Position numbers and translations under genes: made by a program. Below are positions 17,117-25,917 of a DNA stretch of 64,000 nt, in pieces (within the stretch, counting starts at the first letter, position 1; each line of letters opens with the position of its first letter). The DNA is taken from the IMG/VR virus record IMGVR_UViG_3300048924_000100, positions 62,001 to 126,000 of that record. One strand, given 5' to 3'. The notes beneath the pieces are model-generated. The model saw only the letters and a list, made by a program, of their open reading frames with translations. It had not been told where the DNA came from and searched no databases. Source of the stretch: a virus.

Positions 17117-18025
17117 TTAACCCAGGTAGTCCCCGTTCTCGGCAGCAACCGTAGCCTTGGCCATGGTCATGCGTTCGATGGTACCAGCGGCGGCCAGGTT
17201 TTCCAGAACCGAAGTACGTTCCTGGAAGCCCGCCGGCGCAGTTACCGCGTCAGGGTTGAACAGTGGAAGCAGTTGCAGCATTTTGCGAGCGATCTGTTTC
17301 ACCGCGAGGGTGTCCATTTCGATCACGCCGGTGAATTCCATTTCGATAGAACGGATTTGGTTTTCGTCGGCTTTGTTGCGCTTGATCTCGATCGGAACGG
17401 TCGTGGTCGGCTGACCAGCAACAAGGATCGCGGCGTGAGCTACGTCCTTCATGTTGCGGGTTGGCTCGAAGTAGATCGCCGAGTACGAGGTGTCGTCGAG
17501 CAACATGTCTCCTGGATCGTCCAGAATCACCATTTTGGCGTTCAGGATTTCAGGGTCCATTACACCCCAACGCGACCAGGTCTTCAACATGTGAGTGAAT
17601 ACTTCACCTTCCACGTCGTAGGCCTTGTGGGTCACGCTACCCAGAGAACGGGTAGCACCTGTTGCCACGGACATTTTGTGACCTGTCCACTCCATCGAAC
17701 CGAAGTTGATTTCTGTGGAGTCACGGATGCCGCTCCATTCCTGCGAACGGTTCTCGAAGAACGCCTTGCACAGGGAATGGAGTTTGTTGCCGCCTGGGAG
17801 GCGGGAGAAGAACGCAGGGGTGCTCAGAACAATACACCAGCCCTGTTGAGACACATGAGGCTGAGCCGACATGTACTCGAAGATGTTGCCTGCCCAGCCG
17901 TACATGCCACCGGCGTCGCCATCGATGACGGGGCGGTTGCCAAGGTCCAAGGCCTCGACAAACGGGTCACTCGCTGGCATCAGCGTCGTGTCTGTACGGT
18001 GCGGGTAGTTAGTATCAGAAGCCAT
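17117..18025 (-). CDS. Tail tube protein (phiKZ gp30-like)
   Basis: 302 aa, directly downstream of the sheath gene on the same strand, the gp29-gp30 arrangement of phiKZ. Strong C-ending codon bias fits an abundant structural protein. It would form the inner tube through which DNA passes. ATG at 18025 (minus) has AAGGAG upstream (AGTAAGGAGTAAGTAGTT on the minus strand). No other function is suggested by the sequence; the assignment rests on size, order and composition. Confidence 0.82.
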   Translation of the reverse strand: MASDTNYPHRTDTTLMPASDPFVEALDLGNRPVIDGDAGGMYGWAGNIFEYMSAQPHVSQQGWCIVLSTPAFFSRLPGGNKLHSLCKAFFENRSQEWSGIRDSTEINFGSMEWTGHKMSVATGATRSLGSVTHKAYDVEGEVFTHMLKTWSRWGVMDPEILNAKMVILDDPGDMLLDDTSYSAIYFEPTRNMKDVAHAAILVAGQPTTTVPIEIKRNKADENQIRSIEMEFTGVIEMDTLAVKQIARKMLQLLPLFNPDAVTAPAGFQERTSVLENLAAAGTIERMTMAKATVAAENGDYLG

Positions 18026-18038
18026 AACTACTTACTCC

Positions 18039-20213
18039 TTACGAGTTGGTGGCCAGATCTTCTTCGTTGTAGGCGAAGAGGTCCAGGTTCATCATGTACT
18101 TACCCTTGTTGAAGTAAGCATGGGCGATTGTGTTCATCACAGCACGACCACCCGGTTGGGTTTCGTCGTAGCTTGGTACGAACGTGATGGACTTGCACAG
18201 GCCACCGAGGCGATCGCGGCATTTGCGTTCCGCGCCGTCTTTGAAGTTCGCCACGTAGTCGGAAGCCGACAGCGAGGTGTCACCGCAGACGTTGTTCCAC
18301 TCGTCTTGTGCAATCTTTTCGATGCACACGCAGAGGAAGTTGGTCACCAGGTCCTTCAGCACGGAATCCGCGTTCGGGTACAGGGTGATCAGGGACGGAC
18401 GGAACAGGGTTTCAACGTTGCGCGGACGCAGCGTGATACCACCGTTGGTGAAGTTATCACCGGCTACGAAGTCTTCCTCGAACTCGATGTTAGGCGAGTG
18501 CATGGTACGCAGGTTACGGTTGTCTTTGCTGTCCGGGCTGAAAGCAGCGCGGATAACGCCAGACGAGTTACCGGCGAACAGAGCAAACGCGTAAGCCAGG
18601 TCGAGGTTACCCGACATTGCTTCGCCACTTGCTTCATCGATAACGTAAGCTTCGATGAGGTTGATCGACGAACGGCAGGACGGAGTGCCCCAGTAGGTCG
18701 ATTCCGGGAACAGCTTGGCTTGTGCGGACAGCGAAGTGAATCGCGAGTACACGTCTGCCAGCTTGTTGGTTTGCCCTGGTACAAAGACGGTCGCATCAGG
18801 AATCACGATGATGTCTTTACGGCTAGCCAGCAACTGCACCGCGAGGTCTTTCACTTCTTGGGAGAAACCAACGTCCCAGTAGAAGGATTGACGGTTCTTG
18901 GTGTAGTTCTTGGTTTCGGTGCCCGCGAGGTACTCGGTCATGTCCAAAGCCATCAGCTTGTTGTTCACTTGCCAGGCTTGTTCGGTCGTGATCGGGAACT
19001 TGGCGTTAGCCAAAACGTTGAACGGGTCATCGACCACAGGAACGTCGACGTACTCAGGCAGTTCGCCGTCGGCCGTCAGGAATGGCGAAACGCCGCCCTT
19101 GGCTTTAACCGAACCAGTCATGTCCCAGGACACAGCGCCGGAGTTAACCAGAGCGTAGTACGGAGCACCCGTGTGGTTCTGGCAGGTGAACGGGTTCATC
19201 TGCTGATACGGGAACTGGCTTGCGTCAACCAGGGTGGTGTTGTTCGGTTCTTCAACCGCGTACATCGCCTGGCACAGTGCAGTGATCGACTCTTCGTAGA
19301 TATGCACCGAGTTGAACGGCTGCTGAATCGGAACAACCTTACGGTTGAGATTCGTGCCGGTGAATTGACCGAAGGCGTCTTTGATGCCGTACTTGGTCTT
19401 GTTCAGTTCAGTCTTGAACAAGGTGTAGGAAACGGTTTCGAGACGTTTAGGCGTCTTGGCGTAGGAACGCGCGCCGACTTCGCTTTCGGTGAACATCTTC
19501 AGGTCGAACGGGAACACGCCCGTAGCCGTCACGAAGTCCGAGATTTGACGCCAGTTGACTTGGCTATCCAGAACGCCAGTGACCAGGCCACCTTTGTTGT
19601 AGGCATCGCCCACGCCGGCTACCGCTTCGTAAAGCGGGTAAACGATGATCTCAGGCACAGCCGGGGTCGGACCGTTGGCTGGAATAGCAGCGATGGTACG
19701 GCGTTGCAGTGCACCGACAGCCACGCCTTTCTTCGCTTCAGGATCAGGTTTGATCTCGATGCTCAGTGCAGTGGTGAAGGTATCGCCGGTTGGGATTTTC
19801 GCACCCTGGGCGTCACGCTTGAATTTGCCGGCCAGGTCACGCTCGTAGTCTGGCAGTTCTACCAGCTGAACGAACGCAGAGATCGCCACACGGGCAATTT
19901 CTTTGTTGGCAGACAAACGACGCACACCAATAGCCGCTTGCTGGCCGTTGTTGAGAGCGGTGATCAGCGCAGCGTTCGGATTGTAGAACGGCGTGGTGTG
20001 ATCGAAAACGTTACCGAACTTCTTAGCGAAGTCGGCTGTGGCGATCCACTGAGTACCTTTGTCGTCAGCCAGATCACCCACGGGGGTCACCATGGAAATC
20101 ACTGGAAGGTGCAGCGGATATGTCGGCTCGGAGACGGTGTAATCGGGGATCGACTTGTCGTTGATACCACGATTATTCACTTTCCCCGGAATGATGCTGT
20201 TAAGAACAGTCAT
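18039..20213 (-). CDS. Contractile tail sheath protein (phiKZ gp29-like)
   Basis: 724 aa, close to the 695 aa of phiKZ gp29. The N-terminus (IIPGKVNNRGI, then a VSMVTPVGD-like strand region) and the C-terminal domain with a late Lys/Tyr-rich stretch are typical of phage sheath proteins. It polymerises around the tail tube and contracts on infection. The gene is leftward, divergent from the 20332 unit, and starts with GAGGTTCTCC on the minus strand. Strong C-ending codon bias indicates high expression. Confidence 0.88.
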   Translation of the reverse strand: MTVLNSIIPGKVNNRGINDKSIPDYTVSEPTYPLHLPVISMVTPVGDLADDKGTQWIATADFAKKFGNVFDHTTPFYNPNAALITALNNGQQAAIGVRRLSANKEIARVAISAFVQLVELPDYERDLAGKFKRDAQGAKIPTGDTFTTALSIEIKPDPEAKKGVAVGALQRRTIAAIPANGPTPAVPEIIVYPLYEAVAGVGDAYNKGGLVTGVLDSQVNWRQISDFVTATGVFPFDLKMFTESEVGARSYAKTPKRLETVSYTLFKTELNKTKYGIKDAFGQFTGTNLNRKVVPIQQPFNSVHIYEESITALCQAMYAVEEPNNTTLVDASQFPYQQMNPFTCQNHTGAPYYALVNSGAVSWDMTGSVKAKGGVSPFLTADGELPEYVDVPVVDDPFNVLANAKFPITTEQAWQVNNKLMALDMTEYLAGTETKNYTKNRQSFYWDVGFSQEVKDLAVQLLASRKDIIVIPDATVFVPGQTNKLADVYSRFTSLSAQAKLFPESTYWGTPSCRSSINLIEAYVIDEASGEAMSGNLDLAYAFALFAGNSSGVIRAAFSPDSKDNRNLRTMHSPNIEFEEDFVAGDNFTNGGITLRPRNVETLFRPSLITLYPNADSVLKDLVTNFLCVCIEKIAQDEWNNVCGDTSLSASDYVANFKDGAERKCRDRLGGLCKSITFVPSYDETQPGGRAVMNTIAHAYFNKGKYMMNLDLFAYNEEDLATNS

Positions 20214-20331
20214 GGAGAACCTCGTAGATGTCCTGTTTGTGGGTCCTAAAACAATCGTATGCTAGCCATTTCTGGGCCGTACAGTGTGTTATACCACTGG
20301 CACATAACATGTTATTTTTAGAGGCAACCCC

Positions 20332-21210
20332 ATGCTGATCAACGCCTATGACACCACGGTCGGGAAACCTTTCAGGGCTTCTGACAAGGTCGAGAGTACT
20401 ATCAAGACCCTTCACGTCACCCGTAACCTGACTCCGACAAAGAAGCCGGGAGTGTTCGTGGTAACCCATGAAACCGACCTCCCCATCCCTATTTTCGCCT
20501 TTCCTATCACCATGGAAGGGTTCAATCGTCAACTGATCACCGTCTATGACGAACGTCCGTTCCGTAACAAAAGTAACGCGATCGTTAACCAGAACGAAAT
20601 CACCATCATGCGTCTCGCTGCGTTCCTGCAACATGACGTAGCTGAAGGCGATGTAGTGCCATTAAAGAGTTGCAGACTGATGGCAACCAAGGCATTTGCT
20701 GAAGCTTTTGGTAGTCGTTTGTCTCGTCGTGCTGGTCTGGACCTTAACGCTGGCATGACCCTCAAGGTACTGTTGGCCTACTTCATGATCTGCACTCAAG
20801 AAGAAGTGACTGCTGATCTGGAGTTGTTGTCGTTGAACGTTATTCGTTCGATCTACGGCAGCGAGAAAGGTTACATCCTGGGTATCGTGGAAGGGCTGCC
20901 TAAGTTGGCTACTCTGCAAGACCTGTTCGATGCCATCCGCGCCAACCCTGTGTTGTATCAACTGAAGGGTGTCGAGTTCAAGGACTTCATGGCCTTGCTG
21001 GGTGGTATCACCTTCATGGCGCTGGGTAGCAAGGTGATCATTGCCGCTGCTGAAGCGCCAGCCCTGTTTACTGCATTGGTGTATGGTGCAGCTCGTTACA
21101 AACTGTACGCTAAGACCCCGTTGGGGATGGCGTTGGATCCTAAATACAACAAGGGTGTATTGGAGTCGTTTACTAAACACATCGACTACACCTACGACCT
21201 CAACGGGTAA
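20332..21210 (+). CDS. Probable virion protein (292 aa; position of phiKZ gp28)
   Basis: The ATG at 20332 follows AGAGGCAACCCC. There is a hydrophobic stretch near residues 228-252 (ALLGGITFMALGSKVIIAAAEAPALF), long enough to span a membrane or form a buried helix. The gene is the first of three that lead to the terminase, matching in mirror the phiKZ gp25-gp28 cluster next to the sheath. The function is not recognised from motifs. Confidence 0.72.
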   Translation: MLINAYDTTVGKPFRASDKVESTIKTLHVTRNLTPTKKPGVFVVTHETDLPIPIFAFPITMEGFNRQLITVYDERPFRNKSNAIVNQNEITIMRLAAFLQHDVAEGDVVPLKSCRLMATKAFAEAFGSRLSRRAGLDLNAGMTLKVLLAYFMICTQEEVTADLELLSLNVIRSIYGSEKGYILGIVEGLPKLATLQDLFDAIRANPVLYQLKGVEFKDFMALLGGITFMALGSKVIIAAAEAPALFTALVYGAARYKLYAKTPLGMALDPKYNKGVLESFTKHIDYTYDLNG

Positions 21211-21215
21211 ACATC

Positions 21216-23885
21216 ATGGGTATTCGTGGACCGGAAGACAATACGCCGCTGGTTCGATACACGGACGATCATCTCTGGTCTAATCCGGAAGAGAACCAGC
21301 AGTACCAGGTAAAGCTTAATCGCATTACCGAAGAGTACGGTTACAGTTCCAATTTCAGTTACATGAACAAGTGGCGAGCCCTGCCGAAGAAGGATACCTT
21401 CTTCCACGTGTTCTCGGTAGGGGGTCTGCATCCTGGGTTCTGGAACTTCAAGAACAACACCCTGCGTCGCAATCCACTGGATCGTTGGGTTAACTTGGGC
21501 TTGTTGTGTAAAGCCCGTGGTTTGCTGACCGACGTGTATTCGAACAAGGGTTACATGCAGAGCCGTAGCCATTGCTGGATCATGGTCACCTACGACGGCC
21601 TGGTGTTGCTGGCTATTCAGAAGCTGGCGGAAACTCCGGTCATGGATGGCGACGACATGCACTTCCGTTGCTACACGCCTTCGGTGCTGGTGGACAAGAG
21701 TCGTGCGGTTATCAACGAAGTCGGTAACCCGTTCATCTTCGAAACGTGTGTGTACGAGAACCCGAGTGAGTACGCCTCGTTCCTGGGTCGTTACAACACC
21801 GTAAAGGCGCGTCCTGGTTATACCGGGTTGTACCATAACGGTGTAGCGGTTAACGGCGGGCCTGTTGATGTCAATCCGATTGCTCCGGGTGATGTCATTG
21901 AGTTCTGGCACGACCCTACCGTGTTGCGCACCGAGCTGTATGCGTACAACACGCTCCAGTCGTTCTACTCGGAGATGGACCAGAAGCACAAGGTCATCGT
22001 TCACCCACCGAAGATCAAAGGCGATTTCACCATTCGCTACTTCGATGACAATGATTACTTCCTGATCGGACTTAATCGTCATGGGTTGTACTTCCCTCGT
22101 AACAACGAGACCGCGGTTCGTCAGCTGACTCATGCGGACGTGGCCATCGCCGATGACATGATCCAGGCTGCGAGCAACTACCATCCTGAAATGTCTGATC
22201 CATTGGACATAAAGATCCTGGTGTTGATTCGCGAGACGGCGTGGGAGTTCCAGTGGCCTCATGAACATCAACGTATCCGTTACCTGTACCGGATGCCTGA
22301 TATCGACATCATGCGAGCCATGGTGGATGCACGGGCTAACATGCCTGAGTGGACGGCCAAGGAACTGGAACAAGGTCCGGTGATGTCGTTGCTGCGTAAG
22401 CAGTGGAAGACTGTCAAGCGTGATGATGCGATCATGTCGGTAGGCTACAACGCCGCCACACGCGTTCTAAGCGAGACACCGCTCCGAGCCACCTACTTGC
22501 TGGGCAGTCGGGGTATCGAGGTCCCAGTGACCTACCAGGAGGCTTGTACTGCCTGGGAACACGATGCCGACGGCAAGCTGTTGGAATGGCGCAACATGAC
22601 GGGTATCCTGTACTACTCGCCTAACAACCCGGCCTGTGCCATGGTGGAGTTTACCATGGGCGAGACTGGTCGTGAGTTGGACATGCTCATCACCAACCAG
22701 GACGTACCGGTCAGCAAGGATTGGGACTACCAGGTCTACACCGTTAGTTGGAACATCAACATCCAGGATATCGTAGGCCCTTGGGTCAACGTCACTGGCG
22801 ATGCGACCAAGTACCGGATCGAAGACGGTGTGTTGATCTGGACTGGATTGGACCGTATCAACAAGCGCGGCATCCTGATCAGTAACAAGAAGATCCTGGG
22901 CTACCAATTCCAATTGGAGCACCTTGATCACAGCTTGGCCTTTGCTATCACGGATATCTATCCTGACGGCGGGCATCTGACCGGGTTGACGTGGGCACAG
23001 ATCGACATCTGGATAAACGGCCATCCGTTGATTGACAAGGTAGATTGGATCTATGACGAGCAGTACTGCTACATCAACAACAAAGAGTTCCTCGTCGACG
23101 GCCCGCAAGACATTGTTGTACGGGCGATGGGTCTTGATAAAACTGTGGTGCTACCGAACTCTGACACCGAACTCGGATTTGTGGATGGCGGGGTTATTGG
23201 CCGCGTCGATCGCTACAATCTGCGCGGGGATCGAGTTACTCGTACGGTTATTAATGGGGGCCTTTACCTGACCGATGAAGTTCCACGGGCAGAGCGAGAC
23301 GTTCCAGACGATCAGGCTAACCCCCTGAACGGCAGACCGTACATGGTCAAGCACACCTGGTGTCCAATTCGATTTGTGGAGGACTACGATGAACTCCCTT
23401 ATCGTCAACGCAGTCGCGATGTGGATCAACGGGTAAGTGATTACCTCACCGTGTGGTTGCCTAAGCCGCAAACCAACGACGAAGAGATTCACTGGGAGAA
23501 TGGGGATCCTCACCGCCCAGACGGTTCCGGTTCGGCGGTTATCGCAAACCTGCAAGACAAGTACCGGTTGTACAGTCCGTTCATGAACGTCGTGGTAAAC
23601 GGTGTGCTGAATGGTTTGATTGCACTGCCTCCCAAGGCAGATGGGGAAACCTACTACAGTGACCAGGACATTCGGGATGCGGTACAACCCTACGTTTGGT
23701 GGCTGCGGTATGACCCAATCGTTCGTAACTATGATCGTCGTTACTTTGCGATCACCCCGTTTGCTAACTTCGGTAAGCTGACCGTCTCGGACAAACAACT
23801 CATTTTCTTCAAACAGGTTAACGATCTCTACCTGAGTTCGGTTACTGTGATTGAGGGCTATTTCGAGGTAACCCCTAATGTTTGA
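21216..23885 (+). CDS. Probable virion protein (889 aa; position of phiKZ gp27)
   Basis: A large, aromatic-rich, beta-dominated protein without catalytic motifs. Its 3' end overlaps the next gene by 8 nt. The location between the sheath gene and the terminase, and the size, match the phiKZ gp27 slot. Part of the middle (residues ~510-640) looks like repeated beta-sandwich segments. A baseplate, neck or tail role is possible, inferred from context only. Confidence 0.75.
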   Translation: MGIRGPEDNTPLVRYTDDHLWSNPEENQQYQVKLNRITEEYGYSSNFSYMNKWRALPKKDTFFHVFSVGGLHPGFWNFKNNTLRRNPLDRWVNLGLLCKARGLLTDVYSNKGYMQSRSHCWIMVTYDGLVLLAIQKLAETPVMDGDDMHFRCYTPSVLVDKSRAVINEVGNPFIFETCVYENPSEYASFLGRYNTVKARPGYTGLYHNGVAVNGGPVDVNPIAPGDVIEFWHDPTVLRTELYAYNTLQSFYSEMDQKHKVIVHPPKIKGDFTIRYFDDNDYFLIGLNRHGLYFPRNNETAVRQLTHADVAIADDMIQAASNYHPEMSDPLDIKILVLIRETAWEFQWPHEHQRIRYLYRMPDIDIMRAMVDARANMPEWTAKELEQGPVMSLLRKQWKTVKRDDAIMSVGYNAATRVLSETPLRATYLLGSRGIEVPVTYQEACTAWEHDADGKLLEWRNMTGILYYSPNNPACAMVEFTMGETGRELDMLITNQDVPVSKDWDYQVYTVSWNINIQDIVGPWVNVTGDATKYRIEDGVLIWTGLDRINKRGILISNKKILGYQFQLEHLDHSLAFAITDIYPDGGHLTGLTWAQIDIWINGHPLIDKVDWIYDEQYCYINNKEFLVDGPQDIVVRAMGLDKTVVLPNSDTELGFVDGGVIGRVDRYNLRGDRVTRTVINGGLYLTDEVPRAERDVPDDQANPLNGRPYMVKHTWCPIRFVEDYDELPYRQRSRDVDQRVSDYLTVWLPKPQTNDEEIHWENGDPHRPDGSGSAVIANLQDKYRLYSPFMNVVVNGVLNGLIALPPKADGETYYSDQDIRDAVQPYVWWLRYDPIVRNYDRRYFAITPFANFGKLTVSDKQLIFFKQVNDLYLSSVTVIEGYFEVTPNV

Positions 23886-25596
23886 CCAATCACCGTTGTC
23901 TAACGCGGTTGCTGCTGTGGCGGGGACGAACATCAGTCCTCTCAACACCGGTGAACGCAAGAACTTCCACTACATTGAAAACGTCTACGATCCGGATATC
24001 CATCCGCCTAGTGACCTGACGAAGTACGTGGTTCCTCAGGAAGGGGAGTTGGTATTCGACACCCCTAACGGCATGATCTACTATGTGGCTAAAGTGGATT
24101 GGCAGGCTACCCTGAAGTCGACTCTGGTACCATGGCGTCTCCAGAACGCTGACGAAGGCACTACCAGTGACCAGGACTACATCTACGGTCTCCGTGGTGG
24201 TCCGATGGCGGGTGAGGCCCTGCTGTCTATCGACTACTCGGTACGTCCGAACGTAGCGCGCGTGGATTCCACCATCATGCGTCCGGGTGCAACCCATGCA
24301 TTCGTGTACCTGGGTAGTGCGGCAGTTGAGGGTAACATCATCTCGGCTCAGTACGACCAATCGATGAACATGATCAGCAAGACCGTTCCGGTTAAGCTGG
24401 CCTTGATCAACGAGTACTCGAACAAGTCGATCATGACCACCGGTCCGTTCAGTGTTACCAAGAACGAACTGGCGTTGCCTGATGGCACTCGTGCCTGGTT
24501 GGTGTTCTTCGAGGGTGATAACTTCATCCCGCCTGCTCAGCCGTTGATGGTTCAGCATTCGGCGTACATGAAAGACCACAACATCGGCGTCAAGTATGTC
24601 ACTGGTGTTGAGCTGTTGTCTCCATGGTTCACCCACATCAGTGATCGTGATCGTCTGATCATTCCGGTTAACGTTCAGCTGTCGGCAGTCGAGTTGCGTG
24701 CAATTACGCATTACTCTGACGGTTCGACTTCTGATCCAGAGCCGGTTAACGGTGGCGAGTACAGCCTGTTTGGTGTTAACGAGTACCGTCCTAAGTTCCC
24801 TGGTCAAACCGCTGATGTGGTATTGGTCAAGAAGCTGGCGGTGAACGAACAACACTACGAGGCTCAGCCGGGTAACCCGAACTTCGTGCGTCACTCGTAT
24901 ACCTTCGAGGCCGGTGCGTCCAAGGGTGCTTACAGCCCACGGATCTTCACCTACCCTCAATGGGATGCGTCGCTCAACGGTTATCGTCTGCAGCACTTCC
25001 TGTACGACCTGGACCGCAGAACGTTCGTCGACGTCACTGCCGTTGTTACTTACAACGACAAGAGCCCAGCCTACAAGCCGTCCTCGTACGGCCTGTCGCA
25101 GTCGCTCATCTTCAACATCAACCTCAAGGACGTCGCTCCGACGTACGAAAGTGTGCCGTTCATTCAGCATACTGAGATTGTGTTGCTGAAGGATGTCAAC
25201 GGTCCGGGCAATCGCTGGAGTGTGAACTACACCTACGGCAAGCCTACTTACACTGCGAAGAATGTCGTGGCGGCTAACAACGGGGTTAACACCCGGTTCA
25301 GTCTCGTCAACGGTCAGGATGCGCTGGACGAGTGGCTGGATGTGATGTACTGGTCGATCTACCCGAGCTACGACGTCTTCAACGAAGACAAAGCTCCAAC
25401 CCCAACGCACTTCGATCTGATGCATGAAGATGGCCGCAAGTGGCGCTTCCCGGTTACCGCCTGGAATCAAAACAACGCGATCACCATTGCCATGCAGAAG
25501 GGCAAGACCTGGTACATCAACTGGGTCAACAAAGACGTGGCTGGCGTTGAGCTGCAACTCGGCATGACCGGCGTTACGGTGGAAGTGGCACCTTAA
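23878..25596 (+). CDS. Probable virion protein (572 aa; position of phiKZ gp26)
   Basis: ATG 23878 overlaps the upstream stop by 8 nt, with GAGGTAACCCC as ribosome binding site. It is beta-rich with several Ser/Thr/Asn-rich strands, reminiscent of tail or adhesin modules, and shares the aromatic-rich style of the 889-aa neighbour. No enzymatic motif. Structural role inferred from synteny. Confidence 0.75.
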   Translation: MFDQSPLSNAVAAVAGTNISPLNTGERKNFHYIENVYDPDIHPPSDLTKYVVPQEGELVFDTPNGMIYYVAKVDWQATLKSTLVPWRLQNADEGTTSDQDYIYGLRGGPMAGEALLSIDYSVRPNVARVDSTIMRPGATHAFVYLGSAAVEGNIISAQYDQSMNMISKTVPVKLALINEYSNKSIMTTGPFSVTKNELALPDGTRAWLVFFEGDNFIPPAQPLMVQHSAYMKDHNIGVKYVTGVELLSPWFTHISDRDRLIIPVNVQLSAVELRAITHYSDGSTSDPEPVNGGEYSLFGVNEYRPKFPGQTADVVLVKKLAVNEQHYEAQPGNPNFVRHSYTFEAGASKGAYSPRIFTYPQWDASLNGYRLQHFLYDLDRRTFVDVTAVVTYNDKSPAYKPSSYGLSQSLIFNINLKDVAPTYESVPFIQHTEIVLLKDVNGPGNRWSVNYTYGKPTYTAKNVVAANNGVNTRFSLVNGQDALDEWLDVMYWSIYPSYDVFNEDKAPTPTHFDLMHEDGRKWRFPVTAWNQNNAITIAMQKGKTWYINWVNKDVAGVELQLGMTGVTVEVAP

Positions 25597-25629
25597 TGTT
25601 ATACACGTAATCCCTCATCGGAGAAATGT

Positions 25630-25824
25630 ATGACCTCGCAAGTTAAAGTGTCGGCTCATTGTGCTGCTAACAAGGAAGTTGTCGCTCGTGTTGTTAACGT
25701 GGTGACCAACGAACAGCTGGAAGAAGTGGTTCTGCAAGACGGCGAAAGTCGTGACTTGCTGATCTACGACGACCGTGCGGTAATCACGCATGAGCGTGTT
25801 AAAGAAGTCGCTGTAGCCGAGTAA
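25630..25824 (+). CDS. Small protein of unknown function (64 aa)
   Basis: ATG 25630 follows CGGAGAAATGT. The acidic product looks like a small beta barrel or ubiquitin-like fold from its alternation of hydrophobic residues. It lies between a virion gene and a terminator. No family recognised. Confidence 0.7.
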   Translation: MTSQVKVSAHCAANKEVVARVVNVVTNEQLEEVVLQDGESRDLLIYDDRAVITHERVKEVAVAE

Positions 25825-25833
25825 CGCCGTTAC

Positions 25834-25872
25834 AACAGGCCTGGGGGTAACACCCTGGGCCTGCTTTATTCT
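25834..25872 (+). terminator. Intrinsic terminator
   Basis: CAGGCCTGGG (25836-25845) pairs with CCCTGGGCCTG (25853-25863) with a small bulge, followed by CTTTATTCTT. Confidence 0.8.
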
Positions 25873-25917
25873 TAATGCGTTATATTTATTTTTTGATATG
25901 TGTAATGGGAACTTATC

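Noticed and set aside
17051-18112. 353-codon ORF on the plus strand
   Set aside because: Antisense to the tail tube gene; it starts within the bidirectional terminator and lacks a ribosome binding site.
18120-20249. 709-codon ORF on the plus strand
   Set aside because: Antisense shadow of the tail sheath gene, caused by strong C-ending codon bias of the real gene.
23890-25557. 555-codon ORF on the minus strand
   Set aside because: Antisense shadow of the 572-aa virion-type gene with Arg/Val/His-rich nonsense composition.
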